Origin: Xaviernesmea rhizosphaerae
GTDB taxonomy: Bacteria > Pseudomonadota > Alphaproteobacteria > Rhizobiales > Rhizobiaceae
DNA length: 64,000 nucleotides
Direction: 5' to 3'
Assembly (NCBI RefSeq): GCF_001938945.1
Contig: NZ_MKIO01000040.1
Span: forward strand, 114,941-178,940
In this document: positions 35,290 to 42,744 of the stretch, one piece after another
Layout of the letters: every line of letters begins with the position of its first letter
How positions within the stretch are numbered: the stretch's first letter is position 1
The notes under the pieces: model-generated
What the model saw: only the letters and a program-made list of their open reading frames with translations
What the model was told of the DNA's origin: nothing
The model's database searches: none
Made by a program: the position numbers and the translations under genes

Positions 35290-35673
35290 ATGTCCGAGAA
35301 TACCGTCCTTACAATGTCGTCATGGCGCGACGTCCACGAAATCATCGTCAAGACGAAGGAAGGGCGATCGTGCTCGATCCTCATTCACGACGACGGCGGT
35401 GGTGCGTTCGACACGGACATCTTGATCTCCGGCCTGGTAGGTTCGGCTCGGCCCGCGATGTCCTACGGCCTGAAAAGTACCACTCCCACATCAACACCGA
35501 AGGAGCACTTCAATGACTCCTTGCTGTTGATCACCGCCCATCTGAAGCAGTATGCGCCCACCGACGAGATGGCCGATTTCTGGAACCCTTGCAACACACC
35601 CTTTGTGTCGCAACTCGAGCAGAACGAGGTGCTGGCCGCGCTGGGCATCGGGCAGGTCGTCCGTGTGAACTGA
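35290..35673 (+). CDS. Hypothetical protein (127 aa)
   Basis: The start at 35290 has a GGGAGGCAAC ribosome site. It is a mixed alpha/beta soluble protein with a Gly/Asp-rich loop (SILIHDDGGGAFDTD) and no cysteine motif or membrane helix. It is the only rightward gene between the defence genes and the lysis cassette. No family recognised. Confidence 0.6.
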   Translation: MSENTVLTMSSWRDVHEIIVKTKEGRSCSILIHDDGGGAFDTDILISGLVGSARPAMSYGLKSTTPTSTPKEHFNDSLLLITAHLKQYAPTDEMADFWNPCNTPFVSQLEQNEVLAALGIGQVVRVN

Positions 35674-35734
35674 ACCACAAAGCATGATGTCACTATGGCG
35701 GGGCACTGCTGGTGGACCAAAATCTGGTTCGGAT

Positions 35735-35757
35735 AGTCCTAGTTTTGGACTAGGGCT
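35735..35757. terminator. Hairpin between convergent genes
   Basis: A 9-bp stem (AGTCCTAGT / ACTAGGGCT, one wobble) with a five-base loop, about 60 bases after the rightward stop at 35673 and overlapping the stop of the leftward Rz1-like gene. Probably a bidirectional transcription end, though no clear T-run follows. Confidence 0.4.
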
Positions 35758-35950
35758 GCCAGCCACAGTGCCGGGCACCCCAGAGGTTGTGTTGGAGAAC
35801 CTCCCGCTTCGTCTCCGGAGACATCGTCATGATGTCGGACGGCGACGGTCTAATGGGGCGTGTTCCGGAACAGCCGTCAGCCGTCGTGACGCACCCAGCG
35901 AGACAGCTCGCGGTCAAAAGCAGCGTTGTCCATCTGGCGAACTTTGTCAT
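35750..35950 (-). CDS. Rz1-like spanin outer-membrane lipoprotein
   Basis: A 66-residue lipoprotein. The N-terminus is basic then hydrophobic with a lipobox (TLLLTASCLAGC), giving a lipidated cysteine near residue 20. The mature part is short and Pro-containing (GTRPIRPSPSDIMTMSPETK) and ends in GARHCGW, a tail common to Rz1-like proteins of rhizobial phages. It begins inside the Rz-like gene in another reading frame, the classic Rz/Rz1 overlap. Spanin pairs disrupt the outer membrane at the end of phage lysis. Confidence 0.75.
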   Translation of the reverse strand: MTKFARWTTLLLTASCLAGCVTTADGCSGTRPIRPSPSDIMTMSPETKREVLQHNLWGARHCGWQP

Positions 35951-36131
35951 CGATCGTCTCCCGATCCTTCTGCGCGGCGATGTCGTCCGCAATTCGCTTC
36001 GATCGTTCGGCCGCGGCGCCGTCTGCGTGGATCTTCCAGTAGACGGCCGCGGCGACCGCCGCGAACCACATCCACTTGGCGACGGTCTTGCCGATGGTCG
36101 TGGAGAACCAGGTGAGGACGGCCGTCAGCAT
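35877..36131 (-). CDS. Rz-like inner-membrane spanin
   Basis: An 84-residue protein: one N-terminal transmembrane helix (TVAKWMWFAAVAAAVYWKIH) followed by a charged helix (KRIADDIAAQKDRETIDDKV) that would reach into the periplasm. Its 3' part overlaps the Rz1-like gene in a different frame. Directly downstream of the holin and endolysin remnants, so this is the spanin part of a lysis cassette. Both spanin genes are open, unlike the genes before them. Confidence 0.7.
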   Translation of the reverse strand: MLTAVLTWFSTTIGKTVAKWMWFAAVAAAVYWKIHADGAAAERSKRIADDIAAQKDRETIDDKVRQMDNAAFDRELSRWVRHDG

Positions 36132-36155
36132 GATTTACCCCTTGCAGACCCACGT

Positions 36156-36375
36156 CTATCCGCCCTCGACGACCTCTTCGCCTGGCTGAAACTTCTTCCT
36201 GCCAAACCGCCAGCCTTCACCCGTCCGCTCGTAGGCGGCGTACCCGAACGTCACGAGAATGGCGGCCGCGCCGGCGAGCGTTGATGTCGTCCGGCGAAAG
36301 CTTGGTGTCGGCGAGCACCATGGTTGCGCCGATCGTGATCAGCGTCTTGATGAGATCGGAGAACCTCGGGTTCAT
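36156..36375 (-). pseudogene. Holin-like gene with frameshift
   Basis: The ATG at 36375 starts NPRFSDLIKTLITIGATMVL, a hydrophobic helix, then KLSPDDIN. In that frame the protein turns into Arg-rich nonsense. One base away the frame reads LAGAAAILVTFGYAAYERTG, a second hydrophobic helix, then EGWRFGRKKFQPGEEV and a stop at 36156. Removing one base at about 36283 restores a two-helix protein of about 73 residues with a charged tail, as expected for a holin. Start overlaps the endolysin stop (ATGA). Confidence 0.65.
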
Positions 36376-37080
36376 GCTGTTGCTCCTTCTGAAGCGATGG
36401 CGGCATAGGCGTCGGCGCGAGCCTTCTCCTGCCGCGAACGGTGAATGAGGTAGAACGCGAGGCCGACAAAGCCGACAGCGACAAGGATGAGGACGGCGGA
36501 TTCGAGCGCCGTGATGTTCGACCAGTCCACTTGATAGGCTGAACCACCAGCGCCCGCACCGGACACCTTCGAGGTCGTTGCGGCAGACTTTGCGTTCTTC
36601 GATGCCACATCGGACTCGATGTCGAACGCGACATTCTGGGATGCGGCAGAGGTTCCGCGCTTCTCCATCGCCATTTTCACGCTCTTGGCCTCGACTCTTG
36701 CGATACGGGAGAGCCAGCCCCTGCCAAACACCTTGAAGGTTACGAGGCCGGAGACGAACGACGTCCTGGCCGACGCGCAGTGCCTTCTGCAGCCATTTCG
36801 AGCCACGAGACACGCCCGGTTCACCGCCGCGTCGAAGGTTGCGTAGTCGATGCCTGCGGGCAGTTCATTGTAGCGGGTCTGGTAGATCTCGGCGACCTCG
36901 GCCTCCGTGATCAGCTTGACGGATCTCTTGGGCAGTCCCCTCGATGCACGGTACTCGTCATAGACGGCCTGCGTCACGCCGAAGTTCGTTTCTCGGCCGG
37001 ATCCTTGGGATGGTTTACGTAGCCACATTCCGAAATCTTCAGGTCCGCGATAGCAAGCGGGTATGTCCAGGCGACCGTCG
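36372..37080 (-). pseudogene. Endolysin remnant (GH108 / PG-binding-3 muramidase with C-terminal anchor)
   Basis: Fragments of a GH108 N-acetylmuramidase are spread over frames: ECGYVNHPKDP (catalytic-loop region, glutamate kept but EGG changed to ECG) in one, TNFGVTQAVYDEYRASRG and ELPAGIDYATFDAAVN in a second, VSRGSKWLQKALRVGQD in a third, then FKVFGRGWLSRIARVEAK back in the second. About 25 residues of the peptidoglycan-binding part are missing. A C-terminal transmembrane helix (ESAVLILVAVGFVGLAFYL) survives. At least two frameshifts plus an internal deletion, so the enzyme is dead. The 5' limit is approximate. Confidence 0.75.
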
Positions 37081-37207
37081 TCGGCTCCTTGTTGAATCCA
37101 GACTTTGTCGGGGATGGAGATGAAAGCGAGAAGCGCCGGTTGGTCTGCGCTGGGCAGCTTCGGCTGTAACGTTTCTGCTATTTCGTTACAGCGCAGCGGC
37201 GACCCGA

Positions 37208-37619
37208 CTACGATGCCTCCGGCAGTTCCATGTACTGATTGCCGGACCGCGTCTGGCGATCGGCGCAGGCGCGGTGGCATCCGTCCGGATGCAAGATGAG
37301 CAAGGCCCGTGCGCCGTAGGAATACAGCACGGTGTGGGCTTCCGTGGTCGGGCCGACATTAAAGCCGCGGTTCAGTTTTCCGGAAACCCCGCCGCGGTAG
37401 ACGCCTCCCGCGATCTGCGGAGTGTGACTGTGCTCTGCCGTGATCCTGTACCCATCTTGCGCATGCTTGTCGTCGAAGAGGAACTGCCGTTCGTGCCCTG
37501 GTAACCGTGAAGGCCGTTCTCGATGCCGGCCACGACGAAGGAGCCTCCGACAGGCAGGTACCGGAGGGCATCGGGAGAAGTGGCAGCGGCTTTAAGGACC
37601 GCCCCAGCATCAGCGTTTC
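37208..37619 (-). pseudogene. Frameshifted gene, possible continuation of the 105-aa gene upstream
   Basis: Two leftward frames without good start codons read as protein. The first (about 37619-37510) gives NADAGAVLKAAATSPDALRY and PVGGSFVVAGIENGLHGYQ. The second (about 37505-37208) gives HERQFLFDDKHAQDGYRIT, GVYRGGVSGKLNRGFNVGP, THTVLYSYGARALLILHP-like strands and a stop at 37208. A shift near 37505 joins them, and a shift near 37630 would join both to the gene at 37620-37937. Glycine-rich beta composition resembles phage accessory proteins; no family named. Confidence 0.45.
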
Positions 37620-37937
37620 TCAGGAATGCCTCAAACTCATACGATACTCACCGCTGACCCGACCGTCTGAATCCTTCCGGACGGCATCCGAAGGGCTTGC
37701 TGAAGCGTTGATCTCGACCGCTGCCTCGATCAGGCGCCTGACAGCGGACGACAGTTTTCTGTCTTCCGCTGAGCCGCTCGAAAGCAGTGCCACGGCGCGC
37801 GACACCCGCGGGTCCTCAACAACAACACCGCTGTGCGCTACGCTCTCGTGCCGAACGTAGTCCGCCTCGATGATGATGCCGCCGGTCAATGCGACGACTG
37901 CCTTTCCGTCTTCCAGGAGGATGTCCTCAATCTGCAT
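37620..37937 (-). CDS. Hypothetical protein (105 aa), perhaps truncated
   Basis: The start at 37937 has an AGGAGACT-type site just upstream. The protein begins with a small beta domain (MQIEDILLEDGKAVVALTGG, with EADYVRH following), then a helical segment (DRKLSSAVRRLIEAAVEINA). It ends soon after a frame that continues sensibly in the next pseudogene, so the present stop may result from a frameshift. Function unknown; part of the leftward backbone operon before the lysis genes. Confidence 0.5.
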   Translation of the reverse strand: MQIEDILLEDGKAVVALTGGIIIEADYVRHESVAHSGVVVEDPRVSRAVALLSSGSAEDRKLSSAVRRLIEAAVEINASASPSDAVRKDSDGRVSGEYRMSLRHS

Positions 37938-37988
37938 TGGTAGTCTCCTTCTCTCGGCTCTCCGGCCGCTGGTTGCCGTTCCGGCGGG

Positions 37989-38021
37989 GAACGGGGGTAT
38001 GCCGCCCGATGTCCCCCGTTC
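37989..38021 (-). terminator. Hairpin after the 79-aa gene
   Basis: A 9-bp perfect stem (GAACGGGGG / CCCCCGTTC) with a 15-base loop, starting 34 bases after the stop at 38055. No T-run, so it may be a weak terminator or an RNA-stabilising structure before the gene at 37937. Confidence 0.4.
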
Positions 38022-38054
38022 TATAACGGGAGACGCCGTGAGGCATGTGCTGGG

Positions 38055-38294
38055 TCATGCTGCGCTCTGCCGGATGAGATCGTATCCCTGCGCCCGGACT
38101 TCCTTCCTGATGCGATCGAGGACTTCCCCCCGGAGCAGGTCGACGACGAGCTGCGGCGGTGTCGCCGGGTGCGACGGAGACCGCCAGGCCTTAACGGTGG
38201 CGGCTGGACGTCCGACGAATGCGGCCAGTTCCTCGCGGTCGAGCCGGAGCCGGTCCGCGAGAGTGATGAAATCTCGCTTGCGGTTGTCCATCAC
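38055..38294 (-). CDS. Small helix-turn-helix-like protein (79 aa)
   Basis: It contains ITLADRLRLDREELAAFVG then RPAATVKAWRSPSHPATPP, which reads like a short lambda-repressor-type helix-turn-helix (a helix, a turn at the glycine, a recognition helix with T-V-K-A-W). The start overlaps the upstream stop by four bases, so it is translated with the 105-residue protein at 38291-38608. A small regulator is plausible. Confidence 0.6.
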   Translation of the reverse strand: MMDNRKRDFITLADRLRLDREELAAFVGRPAATVKAWRSPSHPATPPQLVVDLLRGEVLDRIRKEVRAQGYDLIRQSAA

Positions 38295-38608
38295 GCGGCC
38301 TCGTTCAAGGATCTGCTGTCAAGGAAGCTTCGCATCTGGGCGATGATAGCCTCCTCGATAGCGGTTGCCTCAAGCTCCTCTTCGAGATCTTTGGTAAGGA
38401 GGAGAAAGGGCCACCCTGTGCCGTCCGGCCGGTAAAGACCCAACGTGGTCAAGAGTGATTCCGGACCCGTCTCAAGGATGTCCCGGTTCGGGCAGTACAG
38501 CTCGCTCGCTTTGAACTGATCGCCGTCGATCTCGACGCAGCAGGAGATGATCGCGAGATCGTCGTAGTCGGCGACGTGAAAGTTGCTGAAGGCCATTTTT
38601 TTCGACAT
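38291..38608 (-). CDS. Hypothetical protein (105 aa)
   Basis: The ATG at 38608 follows AGGAGACAC. A mixed protein with a cysteine pair (IISCCVEIDGDQFKASELYC) and an acidic helical C-terminus (LEEELEATAIEEAIIAQMRS). Coupled to the downstream HTH-like gene by ATGA. The frame extends upstream without sense. Unknown function. Confidence 0.55.
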   Translation of the reverse strand: MSKKMAFSNFHVADYDDLAIISCCVEIDGDQFKASELYCPNRDILETGPESLLTTLGLYRPDGTGWPFLLLTKDLEEELEATAIEEAIIAQMRSFLDSRSLNEAA

Positions 38609-38670
38609 GTAGTGTCTCCTCTGGAGTTCTTGGCCGGGAGCCGCCCGGCATCGGGAGCGATGTCGCTCTC

Positions 38671-38697
38671 TGTCCCCTCCGGCTGCCGGAGGGGACA
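38671..38697 (-). terminator. Strong perfect hairpin between backbone genes
   Basis: A perfect 12-bp stem (TGTCCCCTCCGG / CCGGAGGGGACA) with a three-base loop, 11 bases after the stop at 38708 and about 60 bases before the next ribosome site. No U-tract, so it may slow or stop transcription only in part. Confidence 0.55.
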
Positions 38698-38707
38698 AGG
38701 CGGGGCA

Positions 38708-39337
38708 TCAGGCTGCGAGAAGATGTGTGCTGACAACTTCGGTGACGGGGGTCTGAATCCAATCGCCGACGACCTCTCCATCTCGTCCGTCGGTGCCGAC
38801 CATCGGGAGGATATCCATTGTCCCGCTGAGGATGCCCTCGCACTGCTCGTCATCGGTGCACTGTCCGAGGAGCTTGACGGCCAGTTCCCGTGCAGCTTGC
38901 TGCGCATCGGGAAGCGTGTCGTACGCGCCGCCGTCGTAGCTGCCCTGCTCGTTCTCGGAGGACCAGTAGACCTGCCAGCGAGAAGAAAGCGGCACATAGT
39001 CTCCGGCGAGGAACGCATCGCGTTTAGCGAGTAGCTTACGCAGAATGCGGTTGAGCGAGGAACACTCGCTGGGGTGTGCGTAGTAGTCGACAACTAGGCG
39101 CAGTGTCATGTATGCGTCGAGCCACTCCTGCATCTCTGCCCGGACCGCCTCGACGTCGCAGTCCACCCATGCTGCCAAGTTGCTGTCGTTGAGGTCGACG
39201 AGTCCGACCCGGAGGACCGCTTCTCTCTCGCCATAGACGGCGGCGATCTCGATCTCGACCAACTCCGTGTGGTCGACCTGCTGCAGAGCGAGGGCCCCGT
39301 CGAGCGAGACGATTTCAAAGGTGGAAAATCGCGTCAT
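38708..39337 (-). CDS. Hypothetical protein (209 aa)
   Basis: A soluble acidic protein, first gene after the terminator that follows the orphan methyltransferase, with its own promoter region containing the shared repeat at 39427-39450. The N-terminal half has beta strands (TRFSTFEIVSLDGALALQQV), the middle a helix with WLDAYMTLRLVVDYYAHP, and the C-terminal half YWSSENEQGSYDGGAYDT. No known domain. Start supported by GGGAGAAAC just upstream. Confidence 0.6.
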   Translation of the reverse strand: MTRFSTFEIVSLDGALALQQVDHTELVEIEIAAVYGEREAVLRVGLVDLNDSNLAAWVDCDVEAVRAEMQEWLDAYMTLRLVVDYYAHPSECSSLNRILRKLLAKRDAFLAGDYVPLSSRWQVYWSSENEQGSYDGGAYDTLPDAQQAARELAVKLLGQCTDDEQCEGILSGTMDILPMVGTDGRDGEVVGDWIQTPVTEVVSTHLLAA

Positions 39338-39426
39338 GTTGTTTCTCCCTGTTTCTCATTTCATGGCGTGCCGGGTTCCCTCCGACACCGGTTGCGTTCG
39401 CTCCCGATGAATAGAGGATGTGTCCT

Positions 39427-39450
39427 CGGCGGACATGGCGCAAGAGGAAA
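39427..39450 (-). promoter_or_regulatory. Shared promoter-region repeat, copy 1
   Basis: On the minus strand TTTCCTCTTGCGCCATGTCC (continuing GCCG) lies about 90 bases upstream of the gene starting at 39337. A near-identical sequence is at 42623-42645, also after a terminator and before a leftward gene. A CTTTG/CAAAG inverted repeat at 39474-39490 lies further upstream. Likely a common promoter or activator site of the element. Confidence 0.5.
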
Positions 39451-39532
39451 TACAGGGAATTCAATTACTTGTACTTTGCAAATTACAAAGAACTCGGAAT
39501 GCCTAGGGAAGGTCAACGAACTTTTTTACGCC

Positions 39533-39566
39533 AGAGAAAGAAAACGGCCGGATCAATGACCGGCCG
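39533..39566 (-). terminator. Rho-independent terminator of the orphan methyltransferase
   Basis: On the minus strand a 7-bp GC stem (CGGCCGG/CCGGCCG) with an eight-base loop is followed by TTTTCTTTCT, 25 bases after the methyltransferase stop at 39591. A clear intrinsic terminator. Confidence 0.8.
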
Positions 39567-39590
39567 CTGGATGATCTCGTGGACTTACGT

Positions 39591-40793
39591 TCATGCCGCT
39601 TTCTTGGCGCTTGTCTTCCTAGCCTTTACGGCCTTCTTCAACGGTGCCTGCCGCCGTTCCTGACGGAACTCCGCGTGCAGACGAAGTGCAACTCGCAGGG
39701 CGCTCTGCGTCTTCGCCGGAAGCTCCTGAAACGCTGCCGCTCCCTCCAGCTTCGCTACCTCGGCCGCGATCTCAGACATGATGCGGCCACCCAGAAGGCG
39801 CCGCGCCCGGTTCGCCTTTGCTCGGACATCCTCGACCGTCGAAGGAGCATGGCCTCGGTCTCGGAGCCACGAAGAGAAATCTCTCTCCAGAGCGGGCTGG
39901 GTCTCGCCGCGATGGCGCTGCAGGATGACAGTCGCGATGGCGCGGGCCAGCGGAACGGGTACCGCGTTTCCTCCCATGCGGTCTCGGTCCTCTAGGCCGC
40001 ACGACGACCAGTCGAAATCGGCTGGGAACCCCTGCAGTGCGGCGACGAGGTCTCGCGTCAATTCGGATGGAGCACCGTCACCCTGGGCATCCGTTGAGAT
40101 CGGTACGTAGTCTGGGGGAACTCGGCGAGCATATGTCGAGCGGACGGTCGGCGCGGGTTCGTCTGCCGACCAGATGCGTTTCTTGTGCATGTAGCGGGGG
40201 TGGACGTAGAACCGATCGCCGATGGCGTCACCGAGAACATCCCGTGCAGTCGTCGGCCTCCGTGATGCCGCGGCGACAAGCGCGTCCGTCAGGAAACCGT
40301 CTTCCTCGCCGAGGCGGCCGACGACGATCAGTCGTTCGCGGGTTTGGCCGACGCCGTAGAACGCGGCATCCAGAAGCTGGATCGTGAATCCATAGCCCGC
40401 GTTACGGAGGATCGCCTCGGCCTGCTGCCACGCCTTCGACTTCAGGGCGCCAGGCACGTTCTCCATGACGATCCACTCAGGCCTGACGATAGCGATGAGC
40501 ATCGCATATGCGGCTGTGAGACCAGCCCGATCTCCTTCCTGACGCCCGCCCGCGGAGCTGTAGTCCTGGCACGGCGGGCCGCCCGCGATGACGTCGGGGC
40601 GCAGGCCGAAGAGGATCGGCGCGACCTCGGCGATGTTCTTGAGGTCAGCCACCCATGCATGCCGGCCGACATTGCGGCGGTAGACCTCGACCGCCTCTGG
40701 CCACGCATCGAGCGCGTGGACGATCTCGAACCCCGCCTGTTTGAATCCGATCGACATCCCGCCCGCTCCGCAGAACAGTTCCACCACTCGCAT
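39591..40793 (-). CDS. Orphan DNA (cytosine-5) methyltransferase
   Basis: A 400-residue C5 methyltransferase. Motif I ELFCGAGGMSIGFKQAGF, motif IV AGGPPCQDYSSAGGR with the catalytic cysteine, motif VI MENVPG, motif VIII QTRERLIVV, motif X RMGGNAVPVPLARAIA. After about residue 290 it has an extra Lys/Arg-rich tail ending AVKARKTSAKKAA, which may bind DNA. No restriction gene or Vsr is beside it; it lies in the leftward backbone operon, where phages often carry such enzymes to protect their DNA or regulate genes. Different from the methyltransferase at 6060. Confidence 0.93.
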   Translation of the reverse strand: MRVVELFCGAGGMSIGFKQAGFEIVHALDAWPEAVEVYRRNVGRHAWVADLKNIAEVAPILFGLRPDVIAGGPPCQDYSSAGGRQEGDRAGLTAAYAMLIAIVRPEWIVMENVPGALKSKAWQQAEAILRNAGYGFTIQLLDAAFYGVGQTRERLIVVGRLGEEDGFLTDALVAAASRRPTTARDVLGDAIGDRFYVHPRYMHKKRIWSADEPAPTVRSTYARRVPPDYVPISTDAQGDGAPSELTRDLVAALQGFPADFDWSSCGLEDRDRMGGNAVPVPLARAIATVILQRHRGETQPALERDFSSWLRDRGHAPSTVEDVRAKANRARRLLGGRIMSEIAAEVAKLEGAAAFQELPAKTQSALRVALRLHAEFRQERRQAPLKKAVKARKTSAKKAA

Positions 40794-40810
40794 CGAAATA
40801 CCTCTTCATG

Positions 40811-40832
40811 CCCCAGTGATCTTTCACTGGGG
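40811..40832. promoter_or_regulatory. Palindrome upstream of the orphan methyltransferase
   Basis: A perfect 8-bp inverted repeat CCCCAGTG/CACTGGGG with a six-base spacer, between the stop of the 101-aa gene (40857) and the methyltransferase start (40793). No T-run. A possible operator or self-methylation control site. Confidence 0.45.
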
Positions 40833-40856
40833 CGAAACCTCTGAAGAAATGGTGAG

Positions 40857-41162
40857 TCACGAATCCTTCCGGCGCTCCTTTGCCTCAGCAGCACCGCTGC
40901 GACGGTGCTCGTCGCGATGGGGACCACTGATCTGGAATGGAGTTGTGGTCCGCTCTTCCCAGAACGGAATCGTGGCCTGTCTAGACCGGTGGTTCGTCTC
41001 GACCCGTTTCCAGAGAATGTTCGCCCTTCGAACCAGCGGGTGCATCCTCTTTAGTGCTGCCTGGGAAACCCTCGTCTTGTCCGTGTGCGGCTTCTGCGCG
41101 TTCTCGATGACGAAGGCGATGGCTTCGTCGGCGGTGAATATGTTGGTCGTGCTGTACTGCAT
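40857..41162 (-). CDS. Hypothetical basic protein (101 aa)
   Basis: The ATG at 41162 follows AAAGGGAG. The N-terminal half is helical (FTADEAIAFVIENAQKPHTD, continuing to a basic helix with LVRRANILWKRV); the C-terminal 30 residues are Arg/Glu-rich. The frame is open far upstream but out of phase with the 202-aa gene there, so the internal ATG is preferred. No family recognised. Confidence 0.55.
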   Translation of the reverse strand: MQYSTTNIFTADEAIAFVIENAQKPHTDKTRVSQAALKRMHPLVRRANILWKRVETNHRSRQATIPFWEERTTTPFQISGPHRDEHRRSGAAEAKERRKDS

Positions 41163-41181
41163 GCGTGTCTCCCTTTGGCGT

Positions 41182-41790
41182 TCAGTTGGTGAGGTTCCGG
41201 TTCCGGAGCCGCGCCTTGACAGGCAGCTTCCACGGAGCGGGTTCGTGATCGTCGGCAGCCGGCGGCGCGACGAAATTGGGGTTCTCCAAGACGCGGATGG
41301 AGGCCTTCGAGCCGTTGGGCTTCGGGAGGAATCCGCGAAGCTCCGCATAGAGATCAAGGCCGTCGTAGACGAGCTGGCTGACCTTGTGGCGGGACAGGAC
41401 GTGACGTTCTGCGATCTGGCGGAGCGAGTGGCCGATGGCGAATTCTTCGGCGAAGGCATGATGAAGGCACTTGTGGTCACAGGCGTTGCGCCAGCGGTCG
41501 AGCCAAGTGCGTTCGACCAGAAGCCGGTCGAGCGGCGTCGGCTGCGTGATGCCGGAGGAGGCGCCCGACGTCATGCCTATGCGGACCATATCGAGAGCCT
41601 TGCAGCCAATGCCTTCTTCGAGGGCCGTGCGGATGCGCATGCCCGCGGGGATGCGGTGCGCATGGAGGCTGTCGGACATCAGGGGATCAGGAGTGAGGCG
41701 GCGGCGCGTCTCGCCGGTGCCGCGGTCGATCTCATCGTCCGTCACGCCCAGGGAGATGTTCTTCCCCTTGCTCTTCCGCTTCTTCGCCAT
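41182..41790 (-). CDS. Hypothetical HTH-containing protein (202 aa)
   Basis: A basic protein starting AKKRKSKGKN. The middle has a conserved-looking stretch RTWLDRWRNACDHKCLHHAF followed by a helix-turn-helix pattern (HSLRQIAERHVLSRHKVSQL). That arrangement resembles phage or plasmid regulators and terminase-small-like DNA binders, but nothing specific is recognised. It sits in the leftward backbone unit between two groups of small genes. Only 19 bases separate its stop from the next start. Confidence 0.6.
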   Translation of the reverse strand: MAKKRKSKGKNISLGVTDDEIDRGTGETRRRLTPDPLMSDSLHAHRIPAGMRIRTALEEGIGCKALDMVRIGMTSGASSGITQPTPLDRLLVERTWLDRWRNACDHKCLHHAFAEEFAIGHSLRQIAERHVLSRHKVSQLVYDGLDLYAELRGFLPKPNGSKASIRVLENPNFVAPPAADDHEPAPWKLPVKARLRNRNLTN

Positions 41791-41851
41791 GCCATTCCCG
41801 CCGTTCCCTCACACGAGGCTCCGGCGGCCGGCTGAAAGCTACAAGGAGAAG

Positions 41852-42112
41852 TTATTCGCGGGGCAGGACAACGCTGAAGGCGTGCTGGAGGCCGCGGAGG
41901 AAGCCGTAGGTGTAGTTGAGATCCGACTGCGAGCGAGCGGCGACTGCAGCGTCGGCAAACTCCTGCCGCGTCAGAAGTCGCGAACCGTGCGCCAAGCCTT
42001 CGTAGTGACCGGTCCTGTAGCTCCTGCCATCGTCGCTGCAAGAAGCCGCAAAAGCGCGGGCCGTCTCGATCAAGTGCATGAGAGCCGGGTGCGGGGGACG
42101 TTCGCCGGTCAC
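41852..42112 (-). CDS. Small hypothetical protein (86 aa)
   Basis: A helical protein (HPALMHLIETARAFAASCSD; YTYGFLRGLQHAFSVVL) whose start overlaps the upstream stop by four bases, so it is coupled to the 158-aa gene. No membrane helix or cysteine cluster. Function unknown. Confidence 0.55.
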   Translation of the reverse strand: MTGERPPHPALMHLIETARAFAASCSDDGRSYRTGHYEGLAHGSRLLTRQEFADAAVAARSQSDLNYTYGFLRGLQHAFSVVLPRE

Positions 42113-42585
42113 GCAGCCTCCGGTGCGCGCTGACGGAACGGAACGATCGTGTCGTCGACTGATTTCTCGAGGACGCCGATGAGCTGCCGTACGGTTGCTT
42201 CCTCATCAGAATTCAGGAGCGGCGGTGCCTGGTAGCCGATGAAGGCGCCGGCGGCGTCGCTGTTCATCATGTCCCGGAGCTCTCTGCAGCCCGCTATCAG
42301 CTCACGAAGAGCGGCAGGGTGAGCGTAGACCGCGACATCCGTGTCGCCTGTCCGAGGATCGACGACCACATCTTCAACGTAGAACGTCTCTCGACGCGCG
42401 CCTCGGAGGACATCTGCGATTGCGCAGAAGCCGTCGTCGCAGTCCAGAAGCTGGTGTCGCTGGAAACGGTCCCACGCAGCGAGAAGATCGTACCACTGCC
42501 AAGCGAAGCCCACCCGATGGTAGATTATGCGCTCGTCAAGATCGTGATGAAAATAGTGCCGCCCGTTCGCCGCAATCTGGCGCAT
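42109..42585 (-). CDS. Hypothetical protein (158 aa)
   Basis: An acidic, His/Asp-rich N-terminus (YFHHDLDERIIYHRVGFAWQ), a beta segment with ETFYVEDVVVDPRTGDTDVA, then helices. First gene after the terminator at 42642 and the shared promoter-region repeat at 42623. No domain recognised. Confidence 0.6.
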   Translation of the reverse strand: MRQIAANGRHYFHHDLDERIIYHRVGFAWQWYDLLAAWDRFQRHQLLDCDDGFCAIADVLRGARRETFYVEDVVVDPRTGDTDVAVYAHPAALRELIAGCRELRDMMNSDAAGAFIGYQAPPLLNSDEEATVRQLIGVLEKSVDDTIVPFRQRAPEAA

Positions 42586-42622
42586 GCTACCCTCCCGTTC
42601 CCTGCATTAACGTTGTGACCGC

Positions 42623-42645
42623 CGGCGGAATGGCGCAACAGGAAA
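42623..42645 (-). promoter_or_regulatory. Shared promoter-region repeat, copy 2
   Basis: Minus strand TTTCCTGTTGCGCCATTCCG (continuing CCG), one mismatch and one gap from copy 1 at 39427-39450. It lies about 40-60 bases upstream of the gene starting at 42585, a normal promoter distance, and directly after an intrinsic terminator. Confidence 0.5.
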
Positions 42646-42669
42646 AAAGAGGCCGGGACAGGCCCGGCC
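42642..42669 (-). terminator. Rho-independent terminator after the 170-aa gene
   Basis: On the minus strand a 7-bp stem (GGCCGGG/CCCGGCC) with a five-base loop is followed by TCTTTTTTCC. It ends the two-gene transcript 43594-42745. Confidence 0.8.
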
Positions 42670-42744
42670 AATCGGAAGGAGAAACGCGACCCCCCGGAGG
42701 AGGTATAGGCAATATGGTGGCAGCCGGCGGCGGGCGCCGCAAGG

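Noticed and set aside
4504..35673. Integrative conjugative element
   Set aside because: No relaxase, coupling protein or type IV secretion gene could be found on either strand anywhere in the element.
40857..41480. Long version of the 101-aa gene starting at 41480
   Set aside because: The upstream part is out of phase with and opposite in sense content to the real 202-aa gene there; the ATG at 41162 has a ribosome site.
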